A stretch of DNA of 64,000 bases from Andeanibacterium fulvum (GTDB lineage Bacteria > Pseudomonadota > Alphaproteobacteria > Sphingomonadales > Sphingomonadaceae): NCBI RefSeq assembly GCF_037154085.1, contig NZ_JBANRM010000005.1:248001-312000 (forward strand). The letters are read 5' to 3'. The stretch's first letter is position 1. Each line of letters opens with the position of its first letter. The translations under genes were made by a program, and so were the position numbers. The notes beneath the pieces are model-generated. The model worked only from the letters and a program-made list of their open reading frames with translations, searched no databases and was not told where the DNA came from. Below are positions 24,908 through 33,254 of the stretch, piece by piece.

Positions 24908-26140
24908 TCAGCCGCCGATGCGCACTCCGCCCTTGTAGAGCGCGATGACCCGGCCCTGCGCGGGCTGACCGTCGAACGGCGTATTGCCCGCGCTTGCTTC
25001 CATCTTCGCCGACTGGACGATCCACGGCTTTTCCGGGTCGATCAGCGCGATATCGGCCTGCATGCCTTCCGCCAGCACCCCGGCGTCTACGCCCAGCAGC
25101 GCGGCGGGCCTGGTCGCCAGCAGATCGAAGGCGCGCGCCGTGTCGATCACTCCGTCGCGCACCAGCGTCAGCACCATGGCGAGCAGGGTTTCGGCCCCGG
25201 CCATGCCCGGCTCCGCATCGGCGAACGGCAGGCGCTTGTCTTCCGGCCCGCGCGGATCGTGGCCGCTGGAGACGACATCGATTGTCCCGTCGCCGATTGC
25301 CTCGATCACCGCCTGCCGGTCCGCCTCTTCCCTCAAGGGCGGGGACATGCGGGCGTAAGTGCGGAATTCCGCGGTCGCCAGATCGGACAGCATGAAATGG
25401 GCCGGAGTGACGCCCGCAGTGACCGCCACGCCGCGCCGCTTGGCCGCGCGCACCAGATCGAGCGCCGCGCGCGTCGTCACCTGCCGCAGATGCAGCCGCG
25501 CGCCCGCCAGTTCGGCAAGGGCGATATCGCGGGCCACCGCCAGCGCTTCGGCTTCCGCCGGGGCACTGGGCAGGCCCATCCGCGTGGCCATCATGCCCGC
25601 AGTGGCGACAGCCTCGCCCACCAGCCCGCCATCTTCCGCGTGTGTGACGACCACCAGGTCCAGCATCGCTGCATAGCGCAGCAGGCGCAGCATCACGCCC
25701 GAATCCGCGATCCACTGGCGCCCGGTGGCAACCGCCCGCGCGCCTGCGTCTCGCATCAGCGCCAGTTCGGCCAGATTGCCGCCTTCCAGCCCGACAGTGG
25801 CCGCCGCCAGCGGGTGGACCCACAGATCGGGCTTGCCGCTATAGGCCAGGAACTGGATGCGCGCGGGATGGTCCAGCGGCGGGCTCTGGTCCGGCATCAG
25901 CGCCGCGCGCGTGATCCCGCCGAAATGGAAGGCCGGTTTGTCCACCGCGAAGACGCCAAGATCGACGAGACCGGGCGCGACGAGCTTGCCCTGGGCATCG
26001 ATGATCTCATCGCCGACATGCGGGGTAATATCCCCCAGCGCGACGATCCGCGCCCCTTCGCAGCGCAGAGTGCCCGGGCGCAGGCCATCGGGCGTCACCA
26101 GCGTGCCATTGGTGATCGTGAGCGGCACGGGCTGCTTCAT
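24908..26140 (-). CDS. pyrX: Inactive dihydroorotase homologue paired with PyrB (PyrX/PyrC' type)
   Basis: The 410-residue amidohydrolase-fold protein is clearly related to dihydroorotase, but its metal site is lost. The usual DxHxH strand reads GLVDLGVFAVDKPAF, TPHH reads TPAHF, and the normal TDHAPH reads SGHDPRG. In Pseudomonas and other bacteria such pseudo-DHOs do not catalyse dihydroorotate formation but are needed to assemble class A aspartate transcarbamoylase. The start overlaps the pyrB stop by one base, so the two are made together. A catalytic pyrC must be elsewhere. Confidence 0.85.
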   Translation of the reverse strand: MKQPVPLTITNGTLVTPDGLRPGTLRCEGARIVALGDITPHVGDEIIDAQGKLVAPGLVDLGVFAVDKPAFHFGGITRAALMPDQSPPLDHPARIQFLAYSGKPDLWVHPLAAATVGLEGGNLAELALMRDAGARAVATGRQWIADSGVMLRLLRYAAMLDLVVVTHAEDGGLVGEAVATAGMMATRMGLPSAPAEAEALAVARDIALAELAGARLHLRQVTTRAALDLVRAAKRRGVAVTAGVTPAHFMLSDLATAEFRTYARMSPPLREEADRQAVIEAIGDGTIDVVSSGHDPRGPEDKRLPFADAEPGMAGAETLLAMVLTLVRDGVIDTARAFDLLATRPAALLGVDAGVLAEGMQADIALIDPEKPWIVQSAKMEASAGNTPFDGQPAQGRVIALYKGGVRIGG

Positions 26141-27189
26141 CAGGCGATCTCCCCTGCCATATCCGCCGCGCTCCACCCCGGCGCCCCGCGCCTGCGGCGA
26201 GTGAGCACTTCCAGGCAGGCCATGCGGATCGCCACGCCCATTTCCACCTGGCGGGTAATGATCGAGCGGCCTTCGAGATCGGCCACGTCGCTGTCGATCT
26301 CCACGCCCCGGTTCATCGGGCCGGGATGCATGATGAGCGCATCGGGCTCCGCTTTCATCAGTCGCTTGGCGCTAAGTCCGTAAAGATGGCGATATTCGCG
26401 AGTGGAAGGCACGAACTGCCCGTTCATCCGCTCGTTCTGCAGGCGCAGCATCATCACCACCTCGGCACCGTCCAGCGCGGCGTCGAAATCATGGAATGGC
26501 TTCACGCCCATTTCCTCGATCCCGGCTGGCATCAACGCGGGCGGCGCGCAGACGCGCACCTCGGCACCCAGAGCGGTGAGGCACAATATGTTGGACCGCG
26601 CGACGCGGCTGTGCAGGATGTCCCCGCAGATCGTCACCCGCAGGCCCCACAGCCCTTCGGCAAACTCGCTCCGCCCCCGCTCGCGCAAGGCGTGGCGCAG
26701 GGTCAGTGCATCGAGCAGGGCCTGCGTCGGATGTTCATGCTGCCCGTCGCCCGCATTGAGCACGGGGCAATCGACCTGCTCCGCAATCAGCCGCACAGCG
26801 CCGCTGCTGGCATGGCGGATCACGATGGCATCGGCGCGCATGGCATTGAGCGTCACTGCCGTATCGATCAGCGTTTCACCCTTCTTCACGCTGGACTGGG
26901 CCGCGTGCATGTTCACCACGTCTGCGCCCAGCCGCTTGCCCGCGATCTCGAAGCTCAGCAGCGTGCGGGTGGAATTCTCGAAGAAGGCGTTGATGATCGT
27001 AAGGCCAGACAACAGATTGCTGTGCTTGGAAGGCTGGCGGTTGAGCGCCACCCATTGTTCCGCCTCTGCCAGCAGGAACATGATCTCGTAAGTCTGGAGC
27101 TGGCCGATTCCGAGCAGGTCGCGGTGCGGAAAGGCGTGCCATCCGGCCGGAAAACGGCCAGGCGCGGGGGGAGTTGGCGTCGCTGTCAT
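26140..27189 (-). CDS. pyrB: Aspartate carbamoyltransferase catalytic chain
   Basis: The 349-residue enzyme makes carbamoyl-aspartate in pyrimidine synthesis. The carbamoyl-phosphate loop is ENSTRTLLSFE (residues about 71-81), and the aspartate-side motifs are HEHPTQALLDA, HSRVARSN and MHPGPMNRG. A roughly 30-residue N-terminal extension before the first domain is typical of class A ATCases that need PyrX. ATG 27189 gives MTATPTPPAPG. sppA is divergent, 153 bases away. Confidence 0.95.
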   Translation of the reverse strand: MTATPTPPAPGRFPAGWHAFPHRDLLGIGQLQTYEIMFLLAEAEQWVALNRQPSKHSNLLSGLTIINAFFENSTRTLLSFEIAGKRLGADVVNMHAAQSSVKKGETLIDTAVTLNAMRADAIVIRHASSGAVRLIAEQVDCPVLNAGDGQHEHPTQALLDALTLRHALRERGRSEFAEGLWGLRVTICGDILHSRVARSNILCLTALGAEVRVCAPPALMPAGIEEMGVKPFHDFDAALDGAEVVMMLRLQNERMNGQFVPSTREYRHLYGLSAKRLMKAEPDALIMHPGPMNRGVEIDSDVADLEGRSIITRQVEMGVAIRMACLEVLTRRRRGAPGWSAADMAGEIA

Positions 27190-27341
27190 TAAAGCCGGGG
27201 CAATAGGCACAGTTTGCCCGCATGGCAACGCCCGGCGTCGATCCGCATCGACAGTTGGAGCGCTTTCCTGTGGAACCTCCGGCGCCCTGCGCCTAGACGT
27301 CGCTTTCAAACGGAACCATTCAGGATCGGGAAGACAGCCCA

Positions 27342-29258
27342 ATGAGTTTTGCAGGCAAAGTCTGGCGCTTGCTTGTCGGGATCAAGGATGGGCTTTCGCT
27401 CCTCTTCCTGCTGATGTTCTTCATCGCACTGTTCGCGATCCTCAGCTCGCGCCCAAGCCCTGGTGTGGTGCGCGACGGGGCGCTGTTCCTCCAGCTCGAT
27501 GGCTCGGTGGTGGAAGAAGCATCCGCAATCGATCCCCTCACCGCGCTGATCAATCAGGAATTGCCCGCCAGCCAGTATCAGGCGCGCGATCTCGTGGCCG
27601 CCATCGACGCTGCGGCAACGGACAAGCGGATCAAGGCGGTGGTGCTGGACCTGTCTTCCTTCACTGGCGGCGGGCACATCCACATGCAGGAAGTGGGCGA
27701 CGCGCTGGACCGCGTGCGCAAGGCGAAGAAGCCGGTGCTGACCTATGCCCTTGCCTATACGGACGATTCCATGATGCTGGCCGCCCATGCCAGCGAAGTG
27801 TGGGTCGATCCCATGGGCGGCGCGATCATCGCCGGGCCGGGCGGCGAGCGGCTCTATCTCAAGGGCCTGCTCGATTATCTGAAGGTCAATGTCCGCGTCT
27901 ATCGCGTGGGCACCTACAAGAGCGCGGTCGAACCCTACATGCGCAACGACATGTCTCCCGAAGCGCGGGAGAATGCGCAGGCGCTCTATTCCTCGATCTG
28001 GGAGGAATACAAGGCGAAGATCCGCAAGGCCCGTCCGCAGGCCGATATCGAGCGAGTGACGACAGACACGGTCGCCTGGCTGCAGGCCAGCGGCGGGAAC
28101 CCGTCCAAAGCGGCGCTTGACGCAAAACTGGTCGACAAGGTGGGCGATTGGGAAGCCTTCGGCAAGCATGTGGCCAGCATCGTGGGCGCAGACCCCTTCG
28201 ACACATCGCCGGGCGCATTTGCCAAGACGGAACTGAAGCCGTGGCTCGCCGCAATCGAGCCGGAGGCGCCGACGCGGGGCTTGACCGGCGGCGGCAAGAC
28301 GATCGGCGTCATAACGATCGCAGGCGAGATCAGCGACGGCGAGGCAGGTCCCGGCGAGGCAGGCGGCGCGCGCATCTCCCGCCTGCTGGACGAGGCGCTG
28401 AGCGATAATCTGGCCGCACTGGTGGTGCGGGTCGATTCGCCCGGCGGCACCATTACGGGCTCCGAAGCGATCCGCCGCGCGATCCTGCGCCACAAGCGCA
28501 AGGGCATCCCCATTGTGGTCTCCATGGGCAATTATGCGGCCAGCGGCGGCTATTGGGTCTCCACGCCGGCCGACCGCATCTTCGCCGAGCCCGAGACGAT
28601 CACCGGCTCCATCGGCGTCTATGGCGTGGTCCCGACTTTCGAGAACGCCCTGAGCCATTGGGGCGTGGGATCGGACGGCGTGGCGACAACTCCGCTTTCC
28701 GGCCAGCCCGATATTTTTTCCGGCTTCACGCCCGAGATCGATTCGGTGCTGCAACAGACAGTCGAGCACGAATATGGCGTGTTCCTCTCGCTGGTGGCCA
28801 AATCGCGTGGAATGACGACCCAACAGGTAGACCGCATCGCGCAAGGCCGGGTGTGGGATGGCGGCACTGCCCGCCAACTCGGGCTGGTGGACCAATTTGG
28901 CGATCTTAGCACAGCTATCGAATGGGCGGCGCAAAAGGCCGGGCTGAAGAAGGACGGCTGGCAAGTGCGCTATCTCGGTGGCGGCACTGACCCCTACCTC
29001 TCGTTGATCGAGCGCATGCTGGGCGGGGAGACCGAGGCGGCACATACAACGGGAGCGTCTACCCCCGACCTGTTCGCCACTGTCGCCGGACGCGAGGAGG
29101 AACGGCTGGCCGGGGCCCTGCAGGGCCTCGGGCGACTGCTCGAAAGCAGGGGCGCACAGGCCTATTGCCTCGAATGCGCGCCGGAAACCCCAGCCCATCC
29201 CTCCGCCACCTCCCCCAACGGCAGACTGGCAGCGCTGGCGGCCTGGTTCGGCCGATAA
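27342..29258 (+). CDS. sppA: Signal peptide peptidase SppA, 67-kDa type
   Basis: The 638-residue membrane-anchored serine protease cleaves leftover signal peptides. A hydrophobic helix at about residues 17-35 is the anchor. The duplicated S49 fold is complete: the general-base Lys is in VGTYKSAVEPY (N-terminal half) and the nucleophile Ser in NYAASGGYWV (C-terminal half). The last about 60 residues form an extra Cys-containing tail (YCLECAPETP). It is divergent from pyrB and followed by tRNA-Val. Confidence 0.95.
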   Translation: MSFAGKVWRLLVGIKDGLSLLFLLMFFIALFAILSSRPSPGVVRDGALFLQLDGSVVEEASAIDPLTALINQELPASQYQARDLVAAIDAAATDKRIKAVVLDLSSFTGGGHIHMQEVGDALDRVRKAKKPVLTYALAYTDDSMMLAAHASEVWVDPMGGAIIAGPGGERLYLKGLLDYLKVNVRVYRVGTYKSAVEPYMRNDMSPEARENAQALYSSIWEEYKAKIRKARPQADIERVTTDTVAWLQASGGNPSKAALDAKLVDKVGDWEAFGKHVASIVGADPFDTSPGAFAKTELKPWLAAIEPEAPTRGLTGGGKTIGVITIAGEISDGEAGPGEAGGARISRLLDEALSDNLAALVVRVDSPGGTITGSEAIRRAILRHKRKGIPIVVSMGNYAASGGYWVSTPADRIFAEPETITGSIGVYGVVPTFENALSHWGVGSDGVATTPLSGQPDIFSGFTPEIDSVLQQTVEHEYGVFLSLVAKSRGMTTQQVDRIAQGRVWDGGTARQLGLVDQFGDLSTAIEWAAQKAGLKKDGWQVRYLGGGTDPYLSLIERMLGGETEAAHTTGASTPDLFATVAGREEERLAGALQGLGRLLESRGAQAYCLECAPETPAHPSATSPNGRLAALAAWFGR

Positions 29259-29385
29259 GCCTTGCGCAAGGAAGCCAATCGCACCTTCCCGGAGAAGATT
29301 GACCGTCTTTACGCTTGAGTTTGAATAAAAGGCATGGCAAGGGCGCGCCCCTGCCGTAAGGAGCTTGTCTCCTTCACTGATCGGC

Positions 29386-29460
29386 GGGCGCGTAGCTCAG
29401 TGGTAGAGCACACCCTTCACACGGGTGGGGTCGCAAGTTCAATCCTTGCCGCGCCCACCA
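29386..29460 (+). tRNA. tRNA-Val (anticodon CAC)
   Basis: The acceptor stem GGGCGCG pairs with CGCGCCC and the CCA is encoded. The D arm is GCTCAGTGGTAGAGC, the anticodon stem-loop is CACCC-TTCACAC-GGGTG and the T arm contains AGTTCAATCCT. No integrase or duplicated 3' end is visible nearby. Confidence 0.96.
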
Positions 29461-29804
29461 TTTCCAACCGGAGATGGCCTTTGCGCGCGACGTAATTCGC
29501 GCCGATCTCGCAATCCCCCGCACCATTGCTGCGTCCCGGCCGCTTTCGGCCAGGCGCTGACGCGCATCGAGACCGCGCCAATTAGTCGTTTTGCCCAATT
29601 CATAAGGGACATCACGTAAGGGACTGGCGAAACTTCACAATTTCCGTTCGAAAACGGATACATCCACTGTGCCGGATGTAGCTGTTCGGGTTGCCTTGAC
29701 CGCCAACCGTCCATATTGAATTGAGCCAGAAACACCGCCAGCCAATTGAAGTTGAAGCGTTTCATTGTGAAGCGCAGCCACGGAACAGGCGCGCCAGGGT
29801 CGCT
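29461..29804. other. Gene-free spacer after tRNA-Val
   Basis: No supported coding sequence is present in these 344 bases. They hold a small hairpin CCGTT-CGAA-AACGG near 29643 and the palindrome at 29659-29680, and are probably the promoter region of the LuxR-type gene. Confidence 0.5.
29659..29680. promoter_or_regulatory. Palindromic operator candidate upstream of the LuxR-type gene
   Basis: TACATCC and GGATGTA are perfect inverted copies separated by 8 bases, a 22-bp dyad about 125 bases before the ATG at 29805. The size fits a LuxR-type or winged-helix dimer site; both protein types are encoded just downstream. Confidence 0.4.
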
Positions 29805-30326
29805 ATGGACAGGGATTCCTCCCGAGACGAAATTTCCCTGCTGGAGGCATTAACCTCCAAGCAGAAGGAAGTGCTCGACCTGCTGGTCCAGCACAAGACG
29901 TCGAAGGAAATCGCGCGCGAACTCGGCATTTCTCCGCACACGGTCGACCAGCGCATCCAGTTTGCCAAAACCAAGCTGAACGCCGCCACACGCGGGGAAC
30001 TGGCCCAGGAATACCGGCGGCTTTGCGCCATATGCGACGCAATGACATATGAAAATTCACGTATAGCCGAAACGGAAGAACCCGCCGAAATTGGCACAAC
30101 GGACGGCGGGGGTCCCGTTCCACCCATTTCGGCCCAGGCGGAGTGTGCGCCAGAGACCGAAACAGGCGGCACGAACGATCACTCTGTCGTCCCCGAGATT
30201 TTCGAGGGGCCATATGGCAACCTGATGCGGATCGGTTCGATCCTGCTGCTCGCGCTGATCATTCTGATCCTCGCACTGGGCAGCATGGCGGTCTTCACCG
30301 AAGCGTCGCGGTTGTTAGGTCGGTGA
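29805..30326 (+). CDS. LuxR-type helix-turn-helix protein with C-terminal membrane anchor
   Basis: The 173-residue protein has its DNA-binding domain first (LTSKQKEVLDLLVQHKTSKE, then ELGISPHTVDQRIQFAKTKL) at about residues 12-70. An acidic, Pro-rich linker follows. A single transmembrane helix at about 145-165 (SILLLALIILILALGSMAV) ends the protein. There is no receiver or ligand domain, so the input must come through the membrane part or a partner. ATG 29805 follows an AGGG. It heads a three-gene group with a membrane protein and a winged-helix protein. Confidence 0.85.
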   Translation: MDRDSSRDEISLLEALTSKQKEVLDLLVQHKTSKEIARELGISPHTVDQRIQFAKTKLNAATRGELAQEYRRLCAICDAMTYENSRIAETEEPAEIGTTDGGGPVPPISAQAECAPETETGGTNDHSVVPEIFEGPYGNLMRIGSILLLALIILILALGSMAVFTEASRLLGR

Positions 30327-30529
30327 CCCCGCGTGATCTCGAAGCCTGAAATGCCTGGGCTGCACTGCCCCAAGGAACGAGGACGCGACGCGATGAATGC
30401 CAGCCACTTTTACCGACCGGGCGGCCTGTCAACCGATGCTGCAGCATGCAGGCACCGCCGCAGCGGCAAGAATTGCGATGTAACGGCCTGAGCGCAATCA
30501 GGCGGAGTGGCGGATGAACGCCTTGTCGA

Positions 30530-31027
30530 ATGTCTCTTCTGGTAACCCTGGTTCTCTCAGCCACTGCGCTCATCCTGGCATTCACAGCCTGGAAGGGCGG
30601 AGCGCCCGAGCGCTGGGGCGCTATGCTTGTGGGCGTGCGACATCTGGTGGTCGACCCGCTCTATCACATATTCCTGGACGCACCGATTTTCGAAACCCTG
30701 GAGCCAGGCCACGCCGCGATGGATTTTGTCCTGTTCCTCGCAATGGTCTGGCTGGCGCTGCGGGCAAATCGGTTCTGGCCGATCTGGATGAGCGCGGCGG
30801 CCTTGATCACCCTGCTCGGCCATTTCGTGATAATCGTCGGGATCGTGGGGCAACAGCGCGCCTATTGGGCAATGACGCAGCTTCCGCTGTTCCTGGAACT
30901 CGCCTGCCTGTTGGTTGGTACTCTCCGGCATCGGGCCCGTCTCGCGCGGTTCGGGCCTTATCGCAACTGGCGGCGAAACAGTGCGGCCTTCTCACAAAAG
31001 AGAGCAGGCCATGAGCAAGTCCAATGA
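30530..31027 (+). CDS. Small membrane protein of unknown function
   Basis: The 165-residue protein has four predicted transmembrane segments: residues 3-20, about 62-78, 85-103 and 115-130. Between the first two lies a polar loop with RHLVVDPLYHIFLDAP. It has no recognisable family signature. It sits about 200 bases after the LuxR-type gene and its 3' end overlaps the winged-helix gene by 17 bases, so these two are coupled. It might be a sensor or immunity-like partner; that is speculation from context. Confidence 0.6.
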   Translation: MSLLVTLVLSATALILAFTAWKGGAPERWGAMLVGVRHLVVDPLYHIFLDAPIFETLEPGHAAMDFVLFLAMVWLALRANRFWPIWMSAAALITLLGHFVIIVGIVGQQRAYWAMTQLPLFLELACLLVGTLRHRARLARFGPYRNWRRNSAAFSQKRAGHEQVQ

Positions 31028-31514
31028 TCCGGGCGATTTTGCCAGCCGGCTTCTGGCGTTGAGCCAGCAACTTCTCTCGATGGCAGGAGCGGTCAAGACT
31101 GTGCCTGAAGAAGAAGAAATTCCACCGAACCCCTGGGGCTCGCTTGGCGAGACCCCGGATGAGAGCCTGCTGGTCTATGTCGCCGAGGCGATGTACCGGC
31201 ACCGGCAGGCACGCCGCGAACTGTTCCCGCATGGCCTGTTCGGCGAGCCGGGCTGGGACATCCTGGTGGACCTCTACATCTCCAGCAAGCGCAACCGGCA
31301 GGTGACGGTGAGCGATGCCTGCCTGGCGTCGCTGGTGCCTTCCACCACTGCCCTGCGCTCGCTTGCTCAACTGGAGCAGGAAGGGCTGGTCGAACGTCAT
31401 CGCGACCCGCAGGACGGGCGCCGCATCTATGTGCGCCTGCTGCCCGAAGCCGAAGTGCGAATGGTCGCCTATCTCACCGGCGTGCTGAGAGAACGGCAAG
31501 CAGCGGCATATTGA
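31011..31514 (+). CDS. MarR-like winged-helix regulator
   Basis: The 167-residue protein has an N-terminal helix-rich region (ASRLLALSQQLLSMAGAV) and a winged helix at about residues 80-150. The recognition part is VTVSDACLASLVPSTTALRS and the wing is DPQDGRRIYVRLLPEA, the usual MarR-family DGR turn. ATG 31011 lies inside the end of the upstream membrane-protein gene. Together with the LuxR-type protein this gives two regulators within 1.7 kb. Confidence 0.85.
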   Translation: MSKSNDPGDFASRLLALSQQLLSMAGAVKTVPEEEEIPPNPWGSLGETPDESLLVYVAEAMYRHRQARRELFPHGLFGEPGWDILVDLYISSKRNRQVTVSDACLASLVPSTTALRSLAQLEQEGLVERHRDPQDGRRIYVRLLPEAEVRMVAYLTGVLRERQAAAY

Positions 31515-31577
31515 TTGACGCTTCCAGCCTGCGTGGCATGATCCCTCCGTCGCAACTGGCACGAGAGGATGCTTGCC

Positions 31578-31775
31578 ATGTTCAAGACCAATGTCGGCGG
31601 GATTGACCGCATTCTGCGCATCGTAGTGGGGCTGGCGCTGATCGCGCTGGTATTCGTCGGGCCCAAGACCCAGTGGGGGTGGCTGGGCATCATCCCGCTG
31701 GCGACGGGCTTTTTGAGCACCTGCCCGCTCTATTCGCTGATCGGGATCAATACCTGCGGCACGAAGCAGGGCTGA
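31578..31775 (+). CDS. DUF2892 small inner-membrane protein
   Basis: The 65-residue protein matches DUF2892 (YgaP membrane-part-like): VGGIDRILRIVVGLALIAL, then a second hydrophobic segment ending in TCPLYSLIGINTC. Two Cys (TCPLY and NTCGTK) flank the last helix, as in relatives. GAGAGGA lies at good spacing from ATG 31578. The function of the family is unknown. Confidence 0.85.
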   Translation: MFKTNVGGIDRILRIVVGLALIALVFVGPKTQWGWLGIIPLATGFLSTCPLYSLIGINTCGTKQG

Positions 31776-31818
31776 CACTTCTTGCATGGGGCGGGCCGAG
31801 ACGGCATAGCCCGCGCCC

Positions 31819-33240
31819 ATGCACGACCTGCGATATATCCGTGAGAATCCCGCCGAGTTCGACGCGGGACTGGCCAAGCGCGGGGCCGAACCGGCCTCGA
31901 CCGTGATCCTCGACCTCGATGCGAGGAAGCGGGAAGTCACCACGCGTGTGCAGGAGGCGCAGAGCCGCCGCAACGAAGCCTCCAAGGCGATCGGCGCGGC
32001 CATGGGCAAGGGTGACAAGGAAACCGCCGAGGCATTGAAGGCCGAGGTGGCGGAACTGAAGCACACCCTGCCCGCATTGGAAGAGGACGAACGCGTCCTT
32101 GCTGCGGAGCTGGACGCGCTGCTGGCCGCCCTGCCCAACATCCCGGCGCATGACGTGCCGCTGGGCGCGGACGAGACGGACAATGTCGAGGTTGCTCGCT
32201 GGGGCACGCCGCGCGAATTCAACTTCACGCCGAAGGAACATGCTGATCTTGGCCCAGCGCTGGGGCTGGATTTCGAAACCGGCGCCGCCATGTCAGGCGC
32301 GCGCTTCACTTTCTTGCGCGGCCAGATGGCCCGGCTGCAGCGCGCCATCGGCCAGTTCATGCTCGATACGCAGAGCGGCACGAACGGCTATAGCGAATGC
32401 GCCGTGCCGCTGTTGGTGCGGGACGAAGCCGTGTTCGGCACCGGACAGCTGCCAAAATTCGCCGAAGATCTGTTCCAAACCAGAATCCATGTGACTGATG
32501 AACATATCGGTCGAGCAATCGATCAGGCGCTTGTTGAACTAGATTTCAAAGGTGACCCGTCAGATATATCCACTGAGGTTAGAGCCAAGGTACTCGAGCA
32601 GATCAAAGAATCCTTATCAGGAAGCGCAACAACACGCCGCTGGCTGATCCCCACTGCCGAAGTCAGCCTGACCAATGCCGTGCGCGAGCAGATCCTCGAG
32701 GAAGACGCCTTCCCCATCCGCATGACTGCCCTCACCCCCTGCTTCCGCAGCGAAGCGGGCGCGGCCGGGCGCGATACGCGCGGCTATATCCGCCAGCACC
32801 AGTTCGAGAAGGTCGAGCTGGTCAGCGTCTGCCGCCCCGACCAGTGGCAGGTGGAGCACGATCACATGGTCCGCTCGGCCGAGAGCATCCTCGAGGCGCT
32901 GGGCCTGCCCTATCGCAAGGTGCTGCTGTGCAGCGGCGACATGGGCGCCACCGCGAAGAAGACCTACGATCTGGAAGTGTGGCTGCCCGGACAGGGCGCC
33001 TATCGCGAGATCAGCTCGATCAGCTGGTGCGGCGAATATCAGGCGCGCCGGATGAATGCCCGCTTCAAGCCGGAAGGTTCGAAGCGCACGGAATTCGTCC
33101 ACACGCTGAATGGCTCGGGCCTTGCCGTGGGCCGTACGCTGGTGGCGATCCTGGAGAATTACCAGCAGGCCGATGGATCGGTGGAAGTGCCCGCCGTGTT
33201 GCAGCCCTATATGGGCGGCGTGACGGCGCTGGAAGCCTGA
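31819..33240 (+). CDS. serS: Seryl-tRNA synthetase with an unusual internal insertion
   Basis: This is a class II synthetase that charges tRNA-Ser and tRNA-Sec. Residues 1-110 are the antiparallel coiled-coil arm. The catalytic core keeps TAEVSLTN, motif 2 (FRSEAGAAGRDTRGYIRQHQ) and motif 3 (NGSGLAVGRTLVAILENYQ). At 473 residues it is about 45-50 longer than usual. The extra segment, residues about 221-272 (32479-32634), replaces the short TTDGR-like turn between DLFQ and RRWLIPTAEV. That segment is about 46% GC versus about 64% on both sides and uses AGA, TTA, CTA and ATA codons that are rare elsewhere. The frame is intact and no other serS is seen here. Confidence 0.95.
   Translation: MHDLRYIRENPAEFDAGLAKRGAEPASTVILDLDARKREVTTRVQEAQSRRNEASKAIGAAMGKGDKETAEALKAEVAELKHTLPALEEDERVLAAELDALLAALPNIPAHDVPLGADETDNVEVARWGTPREFNFTPKEHADLGPALGLDFETGAAMSGARFTFLRGQMARLQRAIGQFMLDTQSGTNGYSECAVPLLVRDEAVFGTGQLPKFAEDLFQTRIHVTDEHIGRAIDQALVELDFKGDPSDISTEVRAKVLEQIKESLSGSATTRRWLIPTAEVSLTNAVREQILEEDAFPIRMTALTPCFRSEAGAAGRDTRGYIRQHQFEKVELVSVCRPDQWQVEHDHMVRSAESILEALGLPYRKVLLCSGDMGATAKKTYDLEVWLPGQGAYREISSISWCGEYQARRMNARFKPEGSKRTEFVHTLNGSGLAVGRTLVAILENYQQADGSVEVPAVLQPYMGGVTALEA
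32479..32634 (+). other. AT-rich in-frame insertion within serS
   Basis: I counted 69 G or C in the 150 bases 32481-32630, against 39/60 in 32401-32460 and 38/60 in 32641-32700. The encoded roughly 50 residues look helical (HIGRAIDQALVELD, then EVRAKVLEQIKESL). I see no flanking direct repeats, no intein splice residues and no stop codon. Confidence 0.8.
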
Positions 33241-33254
33241 GGGAAGGCAAGGCA

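Noticed and set aside
27306..29198. Long minus-strand frame opposite sppA
   Set aside because: Shadow frame; sppA has complete catalytic residues.
29341..29380. Terminator after sppA (AAGGAG-CTTGT-CTCCTT)
   Set aside because: The stem is short and has no T-run; it may be chance.
29386..29804. Possible integration site of a genomic island at tRNA-Val
   Set aside because: There is no integrase, no repeated tRNA end, and the downstream genes have normal composition.
32479..32634. Intein in SerRS
   Set aside because: It is far too short for an intein and lacks the Cys/Ser start, the His-Asn end and block motifs.
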